64,000 nucleotides of DNA from Corallococcus silvisoli (GTDB lineage Bacteria; Myxococcota; Myxococcia; Myxococcales; Myxococcaceae), in the NCBI RefSeq assembly GCF_009909145.1, contig NZ_JAAAPJ010000007.1, positions 248,001 to 312,000 on the forward strand, in the 5' to 3' direction. Shown piece by piece: positions 32,167 through 40,237 of the stretch (its first letter is position 1; every line of letters begins with the position of its first letter). A program made the position numbers and the translations under genes. Below the pieces are notes generated by a model, which saw only the letters and a list, made by a program, of their open reading frames with translations, ran no database searches and was not told where the DNA came from.

Positions 32167-35031
32167 TCAGAAGCTGCCGGTGAGCTGGAGGTTGAAGGTG
32201 CGGCCGTACTGGGGCACGGGGCCGGCGGACACGTCTTCGCTGACGATGAAGGCGTAGCGGGTGTCCAGCAGGTTGTTCACGCCGGCGAAGTAGCGCAGCC
32301 GGCCGTAGTCGCCAGACACGCCGAAGCCCACGAGCAGCGCCTCTCCGCCGGCCGCGCCAGCGACGCCGGGCACGCGGGAGCTCTGGTAGGTGGCCTGCGT
32401 GGCGATGCGCATGTCGCCGTTGCCCACGGGCAGCAGGAAGCGTCCGGAGGCCAGGTGCGCGGGCGCGGCCTCCACCACGTCCTGCGAGGCATTGCGCAGC
32501 GTCACGTAGGAATAGCTCAGGTCCACCAGCAGCCAGCGGCCCGGCTGCCAGTGCAGGCCGGCCTCCGCGCCCCACGCCAGCGTCTCACCGGAGTTGTTCG
32601 TGTACACGAGGCACTGGGTGGGGGCGTTCGTGGTGCCGCAGCCGGGCGTGGGCGCGGACTCCGTGGTGAGCGTGACGAGCTGCGAGATGCGGTTGTGGTA
32701 GCCGGCCACCGTCACGCGCAGCTCGTCGGACAGGTCGTGCGAGTGCTCCACCTCGAAGGTGGTGATGGTCTCCGGGTTCAGATGCGTCGGGCGCCGCTGG
32801 GTGAGGAGGTTGTCCTCGTAGAACAGCTCGTAGACGTTGGGCGCGCGGAAGGCGCGGCCGACGACGAGCTTCGTCAGGCCCTGCGCGTAGGGCCGGCCGA
32901 TGACGGAGAGCCTGGGCGTGAGGGGCAGCGTGTCCAGGTCGGAGTACCGGTCCACGCGGAAGCCCAGCGACAGGGTCAGGCGCGGATGCAGGCGCCATTC
33001 GTCCAGCGCGTACACGGATATGAGCGAGCGCGTCGGCGCTTCCAGGGGGGCCACCACCGCCGGGCTCACGCTCTTCTGCTCCAGGCGCAGCTGGGCCTGT
33101 CCCTCCACGCCCACGGTGAGGCGGTTGCTGTCGAACAGGCCCGCCAGCAGGCGCGCCTCGGCGGTGAGCCAGTCCGCCGCGCCCGAGTCGGTGTTCGACT
33201 GCGACGTGTCACCGCCGTAGTTCCAGTGGCCCTGGTAGCGGCTGAGGTCCACGGCCCCGCGCAGGGACAGGAGGAGGTGTTCGGACAGGGGGCGCTCGTA
33301 CTTGGCCTCCGCGAAGCCGCGCACGTCCTGCACGCGGGTGCCCTGCGCGCCCACCAGGGTGCCGTAGGGCGCGGTGGGCACGTCCTTGCTGCGTCCATGC
33401 AGCTGGGCCACGAGCGACAGGTTGCCCCAGCGCGCCCGCACCGAACCGGTGCCGGCCTTCTCTCCATCCAGGCCGGTGATGATGGGACCGGGGTCGCCCA
33501 GGCGGGTGGTGTCCGCGCCGTGGGACTTCATGCCCGCGAGGCTGAAGAGGATGGAGCGCTGCGAGTCCTCCCACGACGTGGTGGCATGCACCAGGGTGGA
33601 GCCCAGCGCGCCCACGGCGCCGGTGATCTCCAGCCGCCGGTCCAGGCCCAGGGTCTCGCGCGGGACGACGTTGATGACGCCGAAGAACGCGCCCGTGCCG
33701 TACAGCGCGCTGCCGGGGCCGCGCACGACTTCGATGCGCTCCACCTCCTCCAGGTCCACGCTGAGGTCGTGCGCCGCGTAGCCCTGGCCGGCCCACACGT
33801 CATTCATCGCGTGGCCGTCCCAGAGGATGAGGATGCGCGTGTTGAGGTCCCCGGGCGGGGAGAAGCCACGCACGCCCACGTAGGTGTACGTCCGGTCGTC
33901 GGTGAGGAAGAAGCCGCGCACGCCGGCCAGGGCCTCCGCGAGCGTGCGCCAGCCGAAGGCGCGCAGCTCCTCCGGGGTGAGCACGGTGGTGGAGGCGGGG
34001 GCCTCGTCCACGGACAGGAGGCTCTTGGACGCGGCGCGGACCGGGGGCGGCTCGTAGCGCAGGGTGGCGTGGACCTTCACTTCCTGATCGGGAATGACGG
34101 TGACCTTCTGGCGCACCGGGCGCACGTCGCGGCTCTCCACCTCCAGGACGTGTTCGCCCTCGGGGAGGGTGACGACGGTGGGGGTGAAGCCGGCGGGCCG
34201 GCCGTCCACGCGCACGGTGGAGCCGTCGTGGTTGGAGGTGACGACGACGCGGCCGGTGGGGCGGGTCTGGGCGCTCAGGGTGACGGCGAGCGGCAGGGTG
34301 CCTTCCGCCGGCACGTCGATGACGTACTGGCCGGGCGCGTGGCCGGGCGCGCGCACGTGGAGCACGCGCTGGCCTGGCGACAGGCGCAGCTTCGCGGGGA
34401 TGCGGCCCAGCACGGGGCCGGTGGGGTTGTCGCGGATCTCCGCGCCCTCGGGGGTGCCGCTGATGTCCACCACGCCGGTGATGAGGGAGAGGTCCAGATC
34501 CACGGGGACCTCGCGGCCCCGGGTGACGGTGACGGTGGATTCAGCGGGGCGGTAGCCGTCCTTGCGGACCAGGACCTTGTGGCGGCCTGGGGAGAGCGCG
34601 AGCGTCTGGGGCGAGCGGCCCCGGCTGCCCAGGTCGGTGCGGTCGACGAAGACGTCCGCGCCCCGGGGGTTGGTGGTGACGCGCACCAGGGCGACCTTGG
34701 GGCGCAGCCGCTCCAGGGAGCGGTTGACCTCCGAGGCGTCCTCGGCGGGCAGGTCCTCCCCGAGCAGGTCATTGTAGTAGCGGTACGCCTCGTTGAACTT
34801 GCCCAGGGCCTCGAAGCAGCGCGCGATGTTGAAGAGCACGTTGCGGTTGGGCACCAGCCGGTAGCTGGTGAAGTACGAGCGCAGCGCCTCCGTGTAGTTG
34901 CCGTGGGAGTAAGCGTCGTTGCCCAGTTCGAAGGCGATGTCGGCTTCGTCCGCCGTGTTGTCCGCGAGTGCGGGACTGGCGGCGAGGAGCCACAGGGAGA
35001 GCAACCAGGGACCGAGGGGGAACGCACGCAT
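32167..35031 (-). CDS. TonB-dependent receptor with N-terminal TPR and three PEGA domains
   Basis: A 954-residue outer-membrane receptor of unusual layout. Signal peptide (MRAFPLGPWLLSLWLLAASPALA). Residues about 25-105 are TPR-like (NDAYSHGNYTEALRSYF, LFNIARCFEALGKFNEAYRYY). Three PEGA repeats follow near 113-180, 185-255 and 260-330 (each ending like LSPGRHKVLVRKDGY). The plug domain (TLAEALAGVRGFFL, VGVRGFSPPGDLNTRILILWDG, IEVVRGPGSALYGTGAFFGVINV) is near 360-470, then a 22-strand-type barrel ends in LTGSF. Plug and barrel look complete. It probably imports a siderophore, vitamin or peptide by the TonB system. The start at 35031 is favoured over in-frame ATGs upstream for the signal peptide. 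Confidence 0.9.
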   Translation of the reverse strand: MRAFPLGPWLLSLWLLAASPALADNTADEADIAFELGNDAYSHGNYTEALRSYFTSYRLVPNRNVLFNIARCFEALGKFNEAYRYYNDLLGEDLPAEDASEVNRSLERLRPKVALVRVTTNPRGADVFVDRTDLGSRGRSPQTLALSPGRHKVLVRKDGYRPAESTVTVTRGREVPVDLDLSLITGVVDISGTPEGAEIRDNPTGPVLGRIPAKLRLSPGQRVLHVRAPGHAPGQYVIDVPAEGTLPLAVTLSAQTRPTGRVVVTSNHDGSTVRVDGRPAGFTPTVVTLPEGEHVLEVESRDVRPVRQKVTVIPDQEVKVHATLRYEPPPVRAASKSLLSVDEAPASTTVLTPEELRAFGWRTLAEALAGVRGFFLTDDRTYTYVGVRGFSPPGDLNTRILILWDGHAMNDVWAGQGYAAHDLSVDLEEVERIEVVRGPGSALYGTGAFFGVINVVPRETLGLDRRLEITGAVGALGSTLVHATTSWEDSQRSILFSLAGMKSHGADTTRLGDPGPIITGLDGEKAGTGSVRARWGNLSLVAQLHGRSKDVPTAPYGTLVGAQGTRVQDVRGFAEAKYERPLSEHLLLSLRGAVDLSRYQGHWNYGGDTSQSNTDSGAADWLTAEARLLAGLFDSNRLTVGVEGQAQLRLEQKSVSPAVVAPLEAPTRSLISVYALDEWRLHPRLTLSLGFRVDRYSDLDTLPLTPRLSVIGRPYAQGLTKLVVGRAFRAPNVYELFYEDNLLTQRRPTHLNPETITTFEVEHSHDLSDELRVTVAGYHNRISQLVTLTTESAPTPGCGTTNAPTQCLVYTNNSGETLAWGAEAGLHWQPGRWLLVDLSYSYVTLRNASQDVVEAAPAHLASGRFLLPVGNGDMRIATQATYQSSRVPGVAGAAGGEALLVGFGVSGDYGRLRYFAGVNNLLDTRYAFIVSEDVSAGPVPQYGRTFNLQLTGSF

Positions 35032-35124
35032 GAGGACCCCGGCATTCTTCCCCCGATACGGTGTCAGGTCCATGACAGTGGAACCCGGCGGGGAAAGTCG
35101 GGGTGGGAGCACGCCGGGAGTGGG

Positions 35125-35568
35125 TCAGCGGGCGAGCGCCGCCGCCAGCCGCCGGGCCGAGGCTTCCAGTGTTTCCGTTGAAAGGTGCTCGCCGGGGGCG
35201 GCGTCGAACGCGCCCCGCCCCCGCAGGTGGGGCGGCGTGTCCGCGAAGCGGGGGACGAGGTGCAGGTGGAAGTGGCGGAGCACGTCACCGATGGCGAAGG
35301 CATAGACATGCTCCGCGCCCAGGGCCTCCCGCTGGGCGCGCATCACCCGGGCGGCGAAGGGGCCCAGCTCCCGCGACACCTCCTCCGCCAGGTCATACCA
35401 GCCGCGCACGTGCTGATCGCTGGTGAGCACCACCCAGCCGGGGACGGGGCTGCCCGAGGCCACCCCATGGAGCACCAGGCCGGGGACGCGCGCCAGGACG
35501 CCACCCGGTGGGTGGACCTCTCCTCGAACGATGGCGCAGCCCAGGCAGGGGTCGTTCACGTCTGACAT
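35125..35568 (-). CDS. HIT-family protein
   Basis: A 147-residue histidine-triad hydrolase/transferase with the triad HFHLHLVPR and an upstream VVLTSDQHV strand. An N-terminal CxxC (DPCLGCAIV) is common in this group. It is expected to act on nucleotide-linked substrates such as AMP conjugates. Divergent from the following lipoprotein gene. The specific substrate is unknown. Confidence 0.9.
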   Translation of the reverse strand: MSDVNDPCLGCAIVRGEVHPPGGVLARVPGLVLHGVASGSPVPGWVVLTSDQHVRGWYDLAEEVSRELGPFAARVMRAQREALGAEHVYAFAIGDVLRHFHLHLVPRFADTPPHLRGRGAFDAAPGEHLSTETLEASARRLAAALAR

Positions 35569-35708
35569 GGCGAGTCATCCTCCTCGAAGGCGTTGGGTCG
35601 AAACTACCCCACCTTGACGTCACCGCCCTGGGTCGGGGAGTGTCCGATATCCGCCCTTGGGAAGCAGCTGGGGTGTGAAAATTCCGTCATAAATTCAAGG
35701 TGGGGACG

Positions 35709-37349
35709 ATGAAGAAGCATGTGCTGATGGCCGTGTTGCCGCTGCTGGCTTGGGGGTGCGGTAGCCCGACTGACGCGGACAACGATGGTGTCGCGGACGG
35801 CATCCGGACTCCGAACAACGTGTCGGTGGTGGTGCCTTCGACGCCGAAGGGGACCGTGTCGGGCCAGGTGCTGGGCACGAACCTGCAGCCGCTGGAAGGC
35901 GTCACGGTGGCGATGACGATTGGCAGCCAGGCCACTGGCAAGACGGCGACCACGGATCCGAGCGGCAACTTCGTGATGACGGACGTGCCGGCGGGCGCGC
36001 AGGTGCTGCTGACGTTCAGCAAGAGCGGCTTCGCGACGCTGCGTGCGACGTCGACGGTTCCGTCGGCGGCGGGCACGGTGCCCATCAACAACGGCAACGC
36101 GAGCTTTGGTCCCGTGACGCTGGCGCAGCTGAACAGCACGCTGCGCTTCCAGGTGGTGACGCCGCAGGGTCGCCCGGCGGTGGGCGCGAAGGGCACGCTG
36201 GAGGTGGACCGCGCGGGTTCCATCCTCCTGAGCAACTACGACCAGGCCTCCTCCGTGGTGAGCCGGGTCATCGTGGAGGCCACGTCGGACGGTGAGGGCG
36301 TGCTGACGTTCAACGGCGTGCCCAGTGGTACGGAGATGGCGCGGCTGAACGGCAACTTCAACCTCTACGTGGCCCCGCTGGATGCGAACGGCGATGGCAT
36401 CCCGGAGTCGGGTGGCTACGTGAAGAGCTACTCGGGCGCGGCCATCGTGGGCACCAGCGTGACGACGCTCGTCCCGCTGCCGTACGCGAAGCCGTCGAAC
36501 GTGGCGCTCGCGGTCGAGGGTGGCAACGTGGCCAGCCTGAAGGGCGTGGACAATGACCCGCTGCGGAACATGGTGCGTCCGGGCGAGTCCATCTACGTGT
36601 ACTTCAACCAGCCGGTGCAGCCGGGCTCGCTGCTCGTGCGCCTGACGGACGAGTACGCGAAGGAGTCGCTGCCGGTGACCTCCTCGGTGACCCTGGGTGG
36701 CTACTCGGCGATCATCACGCCGACCGGCGGCATCATCCAGGAGGGCAAGGAGTACAACATCTTCGTGCGCGCGGTGTCCGCCGAGGGCGGCACCAACTAC
36801 AGCCGCACGGGCTTCTTCTTCGGGGGTGATCAGTCCACCCCGAAGGCCGTGAGCATCGCGGAGCTCCGTTACCAGGAGCAGTCCCTGCCGCCCGCAGCTG
36901 CAGCGACGCAGCTCAACACCGGCGAAGTCGTCTACGTGAACTTCAGCGTGCCCATCACGAAGCAGACTGGGACCTCCGTTCAGGTCTTCTTCGGTTCGGA
37001 CATCGACAACAATGGCACGGTGGGTGGTAACTCCTACGGCGAGATCGGCAACTACAGTGGCCAGGGCTTCCCCCTGGACATCGCGGAGCCCGTGAAGCCC
37101 TACGCGACGCGCACTCCCGCCGAGCTGCCTGTCTTCACGATCCAGCCGTCTGGCTACAGCACCCGTTACTCATTCACCTATGGTGGTTCCGTCGCTCTCA
37201 ACCCGAGCCAGATCCGGCTCGTCGTCGCGTTCAGCTACCTGGGGCCAGTTCAGGGCATCAACGATGTCTACGAGACCATCTGGGGACAGCCCCTCAACGT
37301 AGACCTGGAGGCGACGGGCATCGCCCAGCAGGCCGCGCCGACCCTGTAA
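35709..37349 (+). CDS. secreted lipoprotein with carboxypeptidase-regulatory-like domain
   Basis: A 546-residue lipoprotein: MKKHVLMAVLPLLAWGC, lipobox Cys17, then a calcium-like TDADNDGVADG stretch. Residues about 45-115 are a carboxypeptidase regulatory-like/SdrD-B domain (GQVLGTNLQPLEGVTVAM, DPSGNFVMTDVPAGAQVLLTF). The rest is beta-rich with Big_5-like Ig blocks (VRPGESIYVYFNQPVQPGS, TGEVVYVNFSVPITK). The start at 35709 has AAGGTGGGG about 5 nt ahead. Ends before a strong terminator. A surface or periplasmic binding role is likely; nothing more specific. Confidence 0.85.
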   Translation: MKKHVLMAVLPLLAWGCGSPTDADNDGVADGIRTPNNVSVVVPSTPKGTVSGQVLGTNLQPLEGVTVAMTIGSQATGKTATTDPSGNFVMTDVPAGAQVLLTFSKSGFATLRATSTVPSAAGTVPINNGNASFGPVTLAQLNSTLRFQVVTPQGRPAVGAKGTLEVDRAGSILLSNYDQASSVVSRVIVEATSDGEGVLTFNGVPSGTEMARLNGNFNLYVAPLDANGDGIPESGGYVKSYSGAAIVGTSVTTLVPLPYAKPSNVALAVEGGNVASLKGVDNDPLRNMVRPGESIYVYFNQPVQPGSLLVRLTDEYAKESLPVTSSVTLGGYSAIITPTGGIIQEGKEYNIFVRAVSAEGGTNYSRTGFFFGGDQSTPKAVSIAELRYQEQSLPPAAAATQLNTGEVVYVNFSVPITKQTGTSVQVFFGSDIDNNGTVGGNSYGEIGNYSGQGFPLDIAEPVKPYATRTPAELPVFTIQPSGYSTRYSFTYGGSVALNPSQIRLVVAFSYLGPVQGINDVYETIWGQPLNVDLEATGIAQQAAPTL

Positions 37350-37685
37350 TCCAAATCACGACATCGTGAAGTAGTCGGGTTGAGCCATCACGGATGCCCC
37401 TGCGAAGCCCTGACTTCGCAGGGGCATTTTCGCTTCAGAGAGGCTCTCCTCTTCAGTGATGAGTCGCTGAAGACAAGCTTTGCGACTCCTATGGACGCCT
37501 GGGTGGGCATCCTGGTGCCTGCCACCTCGCAGGGGAGTTCATTGCGTGTCACTGGACGGATGAGATGTCTCGCGGATAGGACGCCCAGTCCCCGCGTAGA
37601 GACCCTAGGGATTCATCCGCTGCGGTATGCTCCGGCGAGAGACGCTGGGAGCATCGTGGATACGATCTTGCTTCAGGTGGGATTC
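37350..37685. other. intergenic stretch with terminator and low-GC upstream region
   Basis: A 336-base gap. It opens with a strong intrinsic terminator at 37395-37430 for the upstream lipoprotein. The remaining 250 bases have no domain-like frame and lead to the next lipoprotein start at 37686; an open frame through this part shows no family features. Lower GC begins here. Confidence 0.7.
37395..37430 (+). terminator. strong intrinsic terminator after the 35709-37349 lipoprotein
   Basis: A perfect 13-bp stem: TGCCCCTGCGAAG (37395-37407), loop CCCTGA, CTTCGCAGGGGCA (37414-37426), then TTTT and TTC. It lies 46 nt after the stop codon. This is the clearest terminator in the window. Confidence 0.92.
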
Positions 37686-39485
37686 ATGCTCCCAAATCGG
37701 CTTTGCCTCGCGTTGTTCCTGTGGCTCCTTTCGTGTGCCTGCATCCAGATTCCTGATCTGGTGCAAGGTACTTCGCCGGATGCAGGAAGCCCGTATACGG
37801 GTCCCGTGCAACTCGATTGGTTGTCGCCCGCCTCGGATACCACCACCAACGGAACGCTCCAGATTCAGGTGGAGGTTTCCGGGCCCGCCCCGAACCGTGT
37901 GGAACTGCTGGTGGATGGTGCTCCTGTCACGATGCTTGAATCCCCATACTCATGGAAGTGGGAGACTTGGCTCGTTTCAGAAGGCACGCATGTGCTCGCC
38001 GTACGCGCGCTGAGAAACGAGCAGGTCTTCCTGAGTCCCACGAGGACAGTGACTGTTGACAGGACGCGTCCCAGGATGATCGCCCAAAGTCCTACCACGG
38101 GTGCTTCTGCGGTTCCCGTGTCGACGCCCATTCAAGCAACTTTCTCCGAGCCGTTGGATGCCTCGACCGTGAACAGGCAGTCGATCCAGTTGATGACGAA
38201 TCGTGGGAGCTTGGAGGCGGCTGTCCATCTTTCGGAGGACGGAAAGATGTTGACCTTGAGTCCCACCTCTCCGTTGCCGGTCGACCAGCGAGTTCGGGTG
38301 GTGGTAGCCGACACGGTGGTTGATTTCGCCGGCAATAAGCTCGAATCGATGTTTGGGGATTGGGAGTGGTTCGTTCCTCCTTATCTGCTCTTGGGCGACC
38401 CGTTGTTCGCAGGGAAAATTGAAGAGAGCAGCATCAATGACTCTGCGCTCCGTATGGGGAAGGATTCCCGTCCTGTGGTGGCTTGGACACAAGACAGGAG
38501 TGTTCATGCGAAACGTTGGAGTGGTGATGGCTGGGAGTACCTTGGCGGTCCCTTGGCTGGAAGCACGAGCTATAGCATCTGGGGACATGACTTACAGATA
38601 GACGCTGAAGGGCGCCCAATGTTGGCATGGCGGGAGTATTCCGAGAGTGCCCCGGATCAAATTCATGTCAGGCGATGGAATGGGGCTGCTTGGGATTTCA
38701 TGAACTCCCCTATGGCAACCACGCTGTCCAAGGGGAATATCCGGTGGTTGGGATTTGCATCAGGCTCCCAGGGACTGCCTATTGTGGCATGGCGCGAAGA
38801 GAACTCCACGCAGGCGCAAGTTGTTCTGCGTCAATGGGACGGGAGTGCTTGGATTGTGAAGGCTGCGCCATTGCCTCTGAATAGAAACTTGGTAGTTAAC
38901 TACATGGGGTTTGATGTTGATGGTTCGGGAAGGCCTGTTTTTGTGTTTCGCGAGACCGACTCGAACGCTAGCGAAGCCGGGCGCGTAGTACAGTGGAATG
39001 GATCCTCTTGGACGGATATCCCAGCGGGCCTACTGGGGCTCCCAACGACTTGTTTTGTTGATGGCAACGGGAATGTGTTGGTGGGTGTGACCGCTTTGGT
39101 GGACGGGGAATGGAGGAATCTTGTCAAAAAATGGGATGGGCGGAGTTGGCTTACAATGGGTGGTCCTCTGGAGAAGATCGCCAACGGGATAGACGGAACC
39201 GTCGAGTCTATTGAGCTTGACTCTCAAGGGCTGCCTGTCGTTTTGGCCAGTGTGGCGACGTCCTCTACGGATAGCTCGATCCGAGTTGGGCAGGCGCAAC
39301 GCTGGACGGGAGTTCAATGGGAGCCCCTGGGTGGCGTCCTGATGCCGAGCCCTGGCAAAGCGACCTTGGGACGGCCCGCCTTTGCTCTAGCGGCGGATGG
39401 CGAGCCCGTCATTTCATGGACGGAGCGAATCCACCCAGCCACCACAAGCATGTCGATGGTCCACGTCTACCGCCTCAACCAATAA
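37686..39485 (+). CDS. lipoprotein: Ig-like domains plus seven-bladed-propeller-type repeats
   Basis: A 599-residue lipoprotein (MLPNRLCLALFLWLLSC). An Ig-like domain (DWLSPASDTTTNGTLQIQVEV) is followed by a Big_5-like domain (QSPTTGASAVPVSTPIQATFSEPLDAST) up to about residue 225. After that come seven related repeats of about 50 residues, each of the form G-x-P-V-V-A-W ... W-x-G-x-x-W-x-x-x-G-G-P-L, as in secreted seven-bladed propellers. Base composition is lower in GC than the neighbours, with many A/T-ending codons, which suggests a different origin. The start at 37686 gives the signal peptide; the open frame runs on upstream to 37380. Function unknown. Confidence 0.85.
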   Translation: MLPNRLCLALFLWLLSCACIQIPDLVQGTSPDAGSPYTGPVQLDWLSPASDTTTNGTLQIQVEVSGPAPNRVELLVDGAPVTMLESPYSWKWETWLVSEGTHVLAVRALRNEQVFLSPTRTVTVDRTRPRMIAQSPTTGASAVPVSTPIQATFSEPLDASTVNRQSIQLMTNRGSLEAAVHLSEDGKMLTLSPTSPLPVDQRVRVVVADTVVDFAGNKLESMFGDWEWFVPPYLLLGDPLFAGKIEESSINDSALRMGKDSRPVVAWTQDRSVHAKRWSGDGWEYLGGPLAGSTSYSIWGHDLQIDAEGRPMLAWREYSESAPDQIHVRRWNGAAWDFMNSPMATTLSKGNIRWLGFASGSQGLPIVAWREENSTQAQVVLRQWDGSAWIVKAAPLPLNRNLVVNYMGFDVDGSGRPVFVFRETDSNASEAGRVVQWNGSSWTDIPAGLLGLPTTCFVDGNGNVLVGVTALVDGEWRNLVKKWDGRSWLTMGGPLEKIANGIDGTVESIELDSQGLPVVLASVATSSTDSSIRVGQAQRWTGVQWEPLGGVLMPSPGKATLGRPAFALAADGEPVISWTERIHPATTSMSMVHVYRLNQ

Positions 39486-39649
39486 CCCCAGTCCCATCGC
39501 CCACCTACACCGTCCTCCAGCGTTCCCATGTTTCACACCGGACACCGGGCTCACCCTCCCGTCCCGTCCAGGGAAATCTTGCGAGAACGGGCGCTTTGCC
39601 GGGGACGTGTTTAGATTCGCCCCTCCCCTGCATGCGAGGCCTCTGCTCC

Positions 39650-40117
39650 ATGAAGAACGCGGTCACGACATCCCAGGAGGGCGAGCCGACCGCGAGCGGT
39701 GGGACGGCTCCCACGAACGCCAAGCAGCGCGTCCTCGTCGTGGACGACTTCGACGACGCTCGCGAGATGTACGCGGAGTACCTGGAGTTCTGCGGGTTCG
39801 AGGTCGACACCGCCCGCAATGGCCTGGAGGCCGTGGAGAAGGCCCAGGAGGGGGAGCCGGACATCATCCTCATGGACCTCTCCCTGCCCGTCATGGATGG
39901 CTGGGAGGCGACGCGGCGCATCAAGCAGGACACCCGCACCCGCGACATCCCCGTGATGGCCCTCACCGGCCACGTGCTCGCCGGCAACGCCGAGCACGCC
40001 CTGTCCGTGGGCGCGGACGAGTTCGTCGCCAAGCCCTGCCTGCCCCAGGACCTGGAGAACAAGATCCGCAACATGCTCAAACCCAGCAAGGCGAAGCCCC
40101 GCTCCAGTCAGGAGTAA
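39650..40117 (+). CDS. single-domain response regulator (CheY-like)
   Basis: A 155-residue receiver domain: acidic pair VLVVDDFDDA, phospho-acceptor Asp in IILMDLSLPVMDGW, Thr in VMALTGH and Lys in FVAKPCLP. About 25 disordered residues precede the domain and a Lys/Ser-rich tail follows. No output domain. The start is taken at 39650 with GAGG upstream; an ATG 18 nt earlier is possible. It probably receives phosphate from an unlinked kinase; no kinase gene of the two-component type lies next to it. Confidence 0.92.
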   Translation: MKNAVTTSQEGEPTASGGTAPTNAKQRVLVVDDFDDAREMYAEYLEFCGFEVDTARNGLEAVEKAQEGEPDIILMDLSLPVMDGWEATRRIKQDTRTRDIPVMALTGHVLAGNAEHALSVGADEFVAKPCLPQDLENKIRNMLKPSKAKPRSSQE

Positions 40118-40237
40118 CCCCCAGCGCGTTCCCGGGAGTGTCCACGGGTGGACACTCGGGTGGGGCCCTCTGTGCTGGCGCGGCCTCGGGCGTGGCCCCG
40201 AGTTGACCCCCGGTCGCGGGATGCGTAGGCAGCCCCG

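Noticed and set aside
32137..35181. 1014-codon plus-strand frame opposite the TonB receptor
   Set aside because: Shadow frame; composition is His/Val/Gln-rich and lacks motifs, while the minus strand encodes a full receptor.
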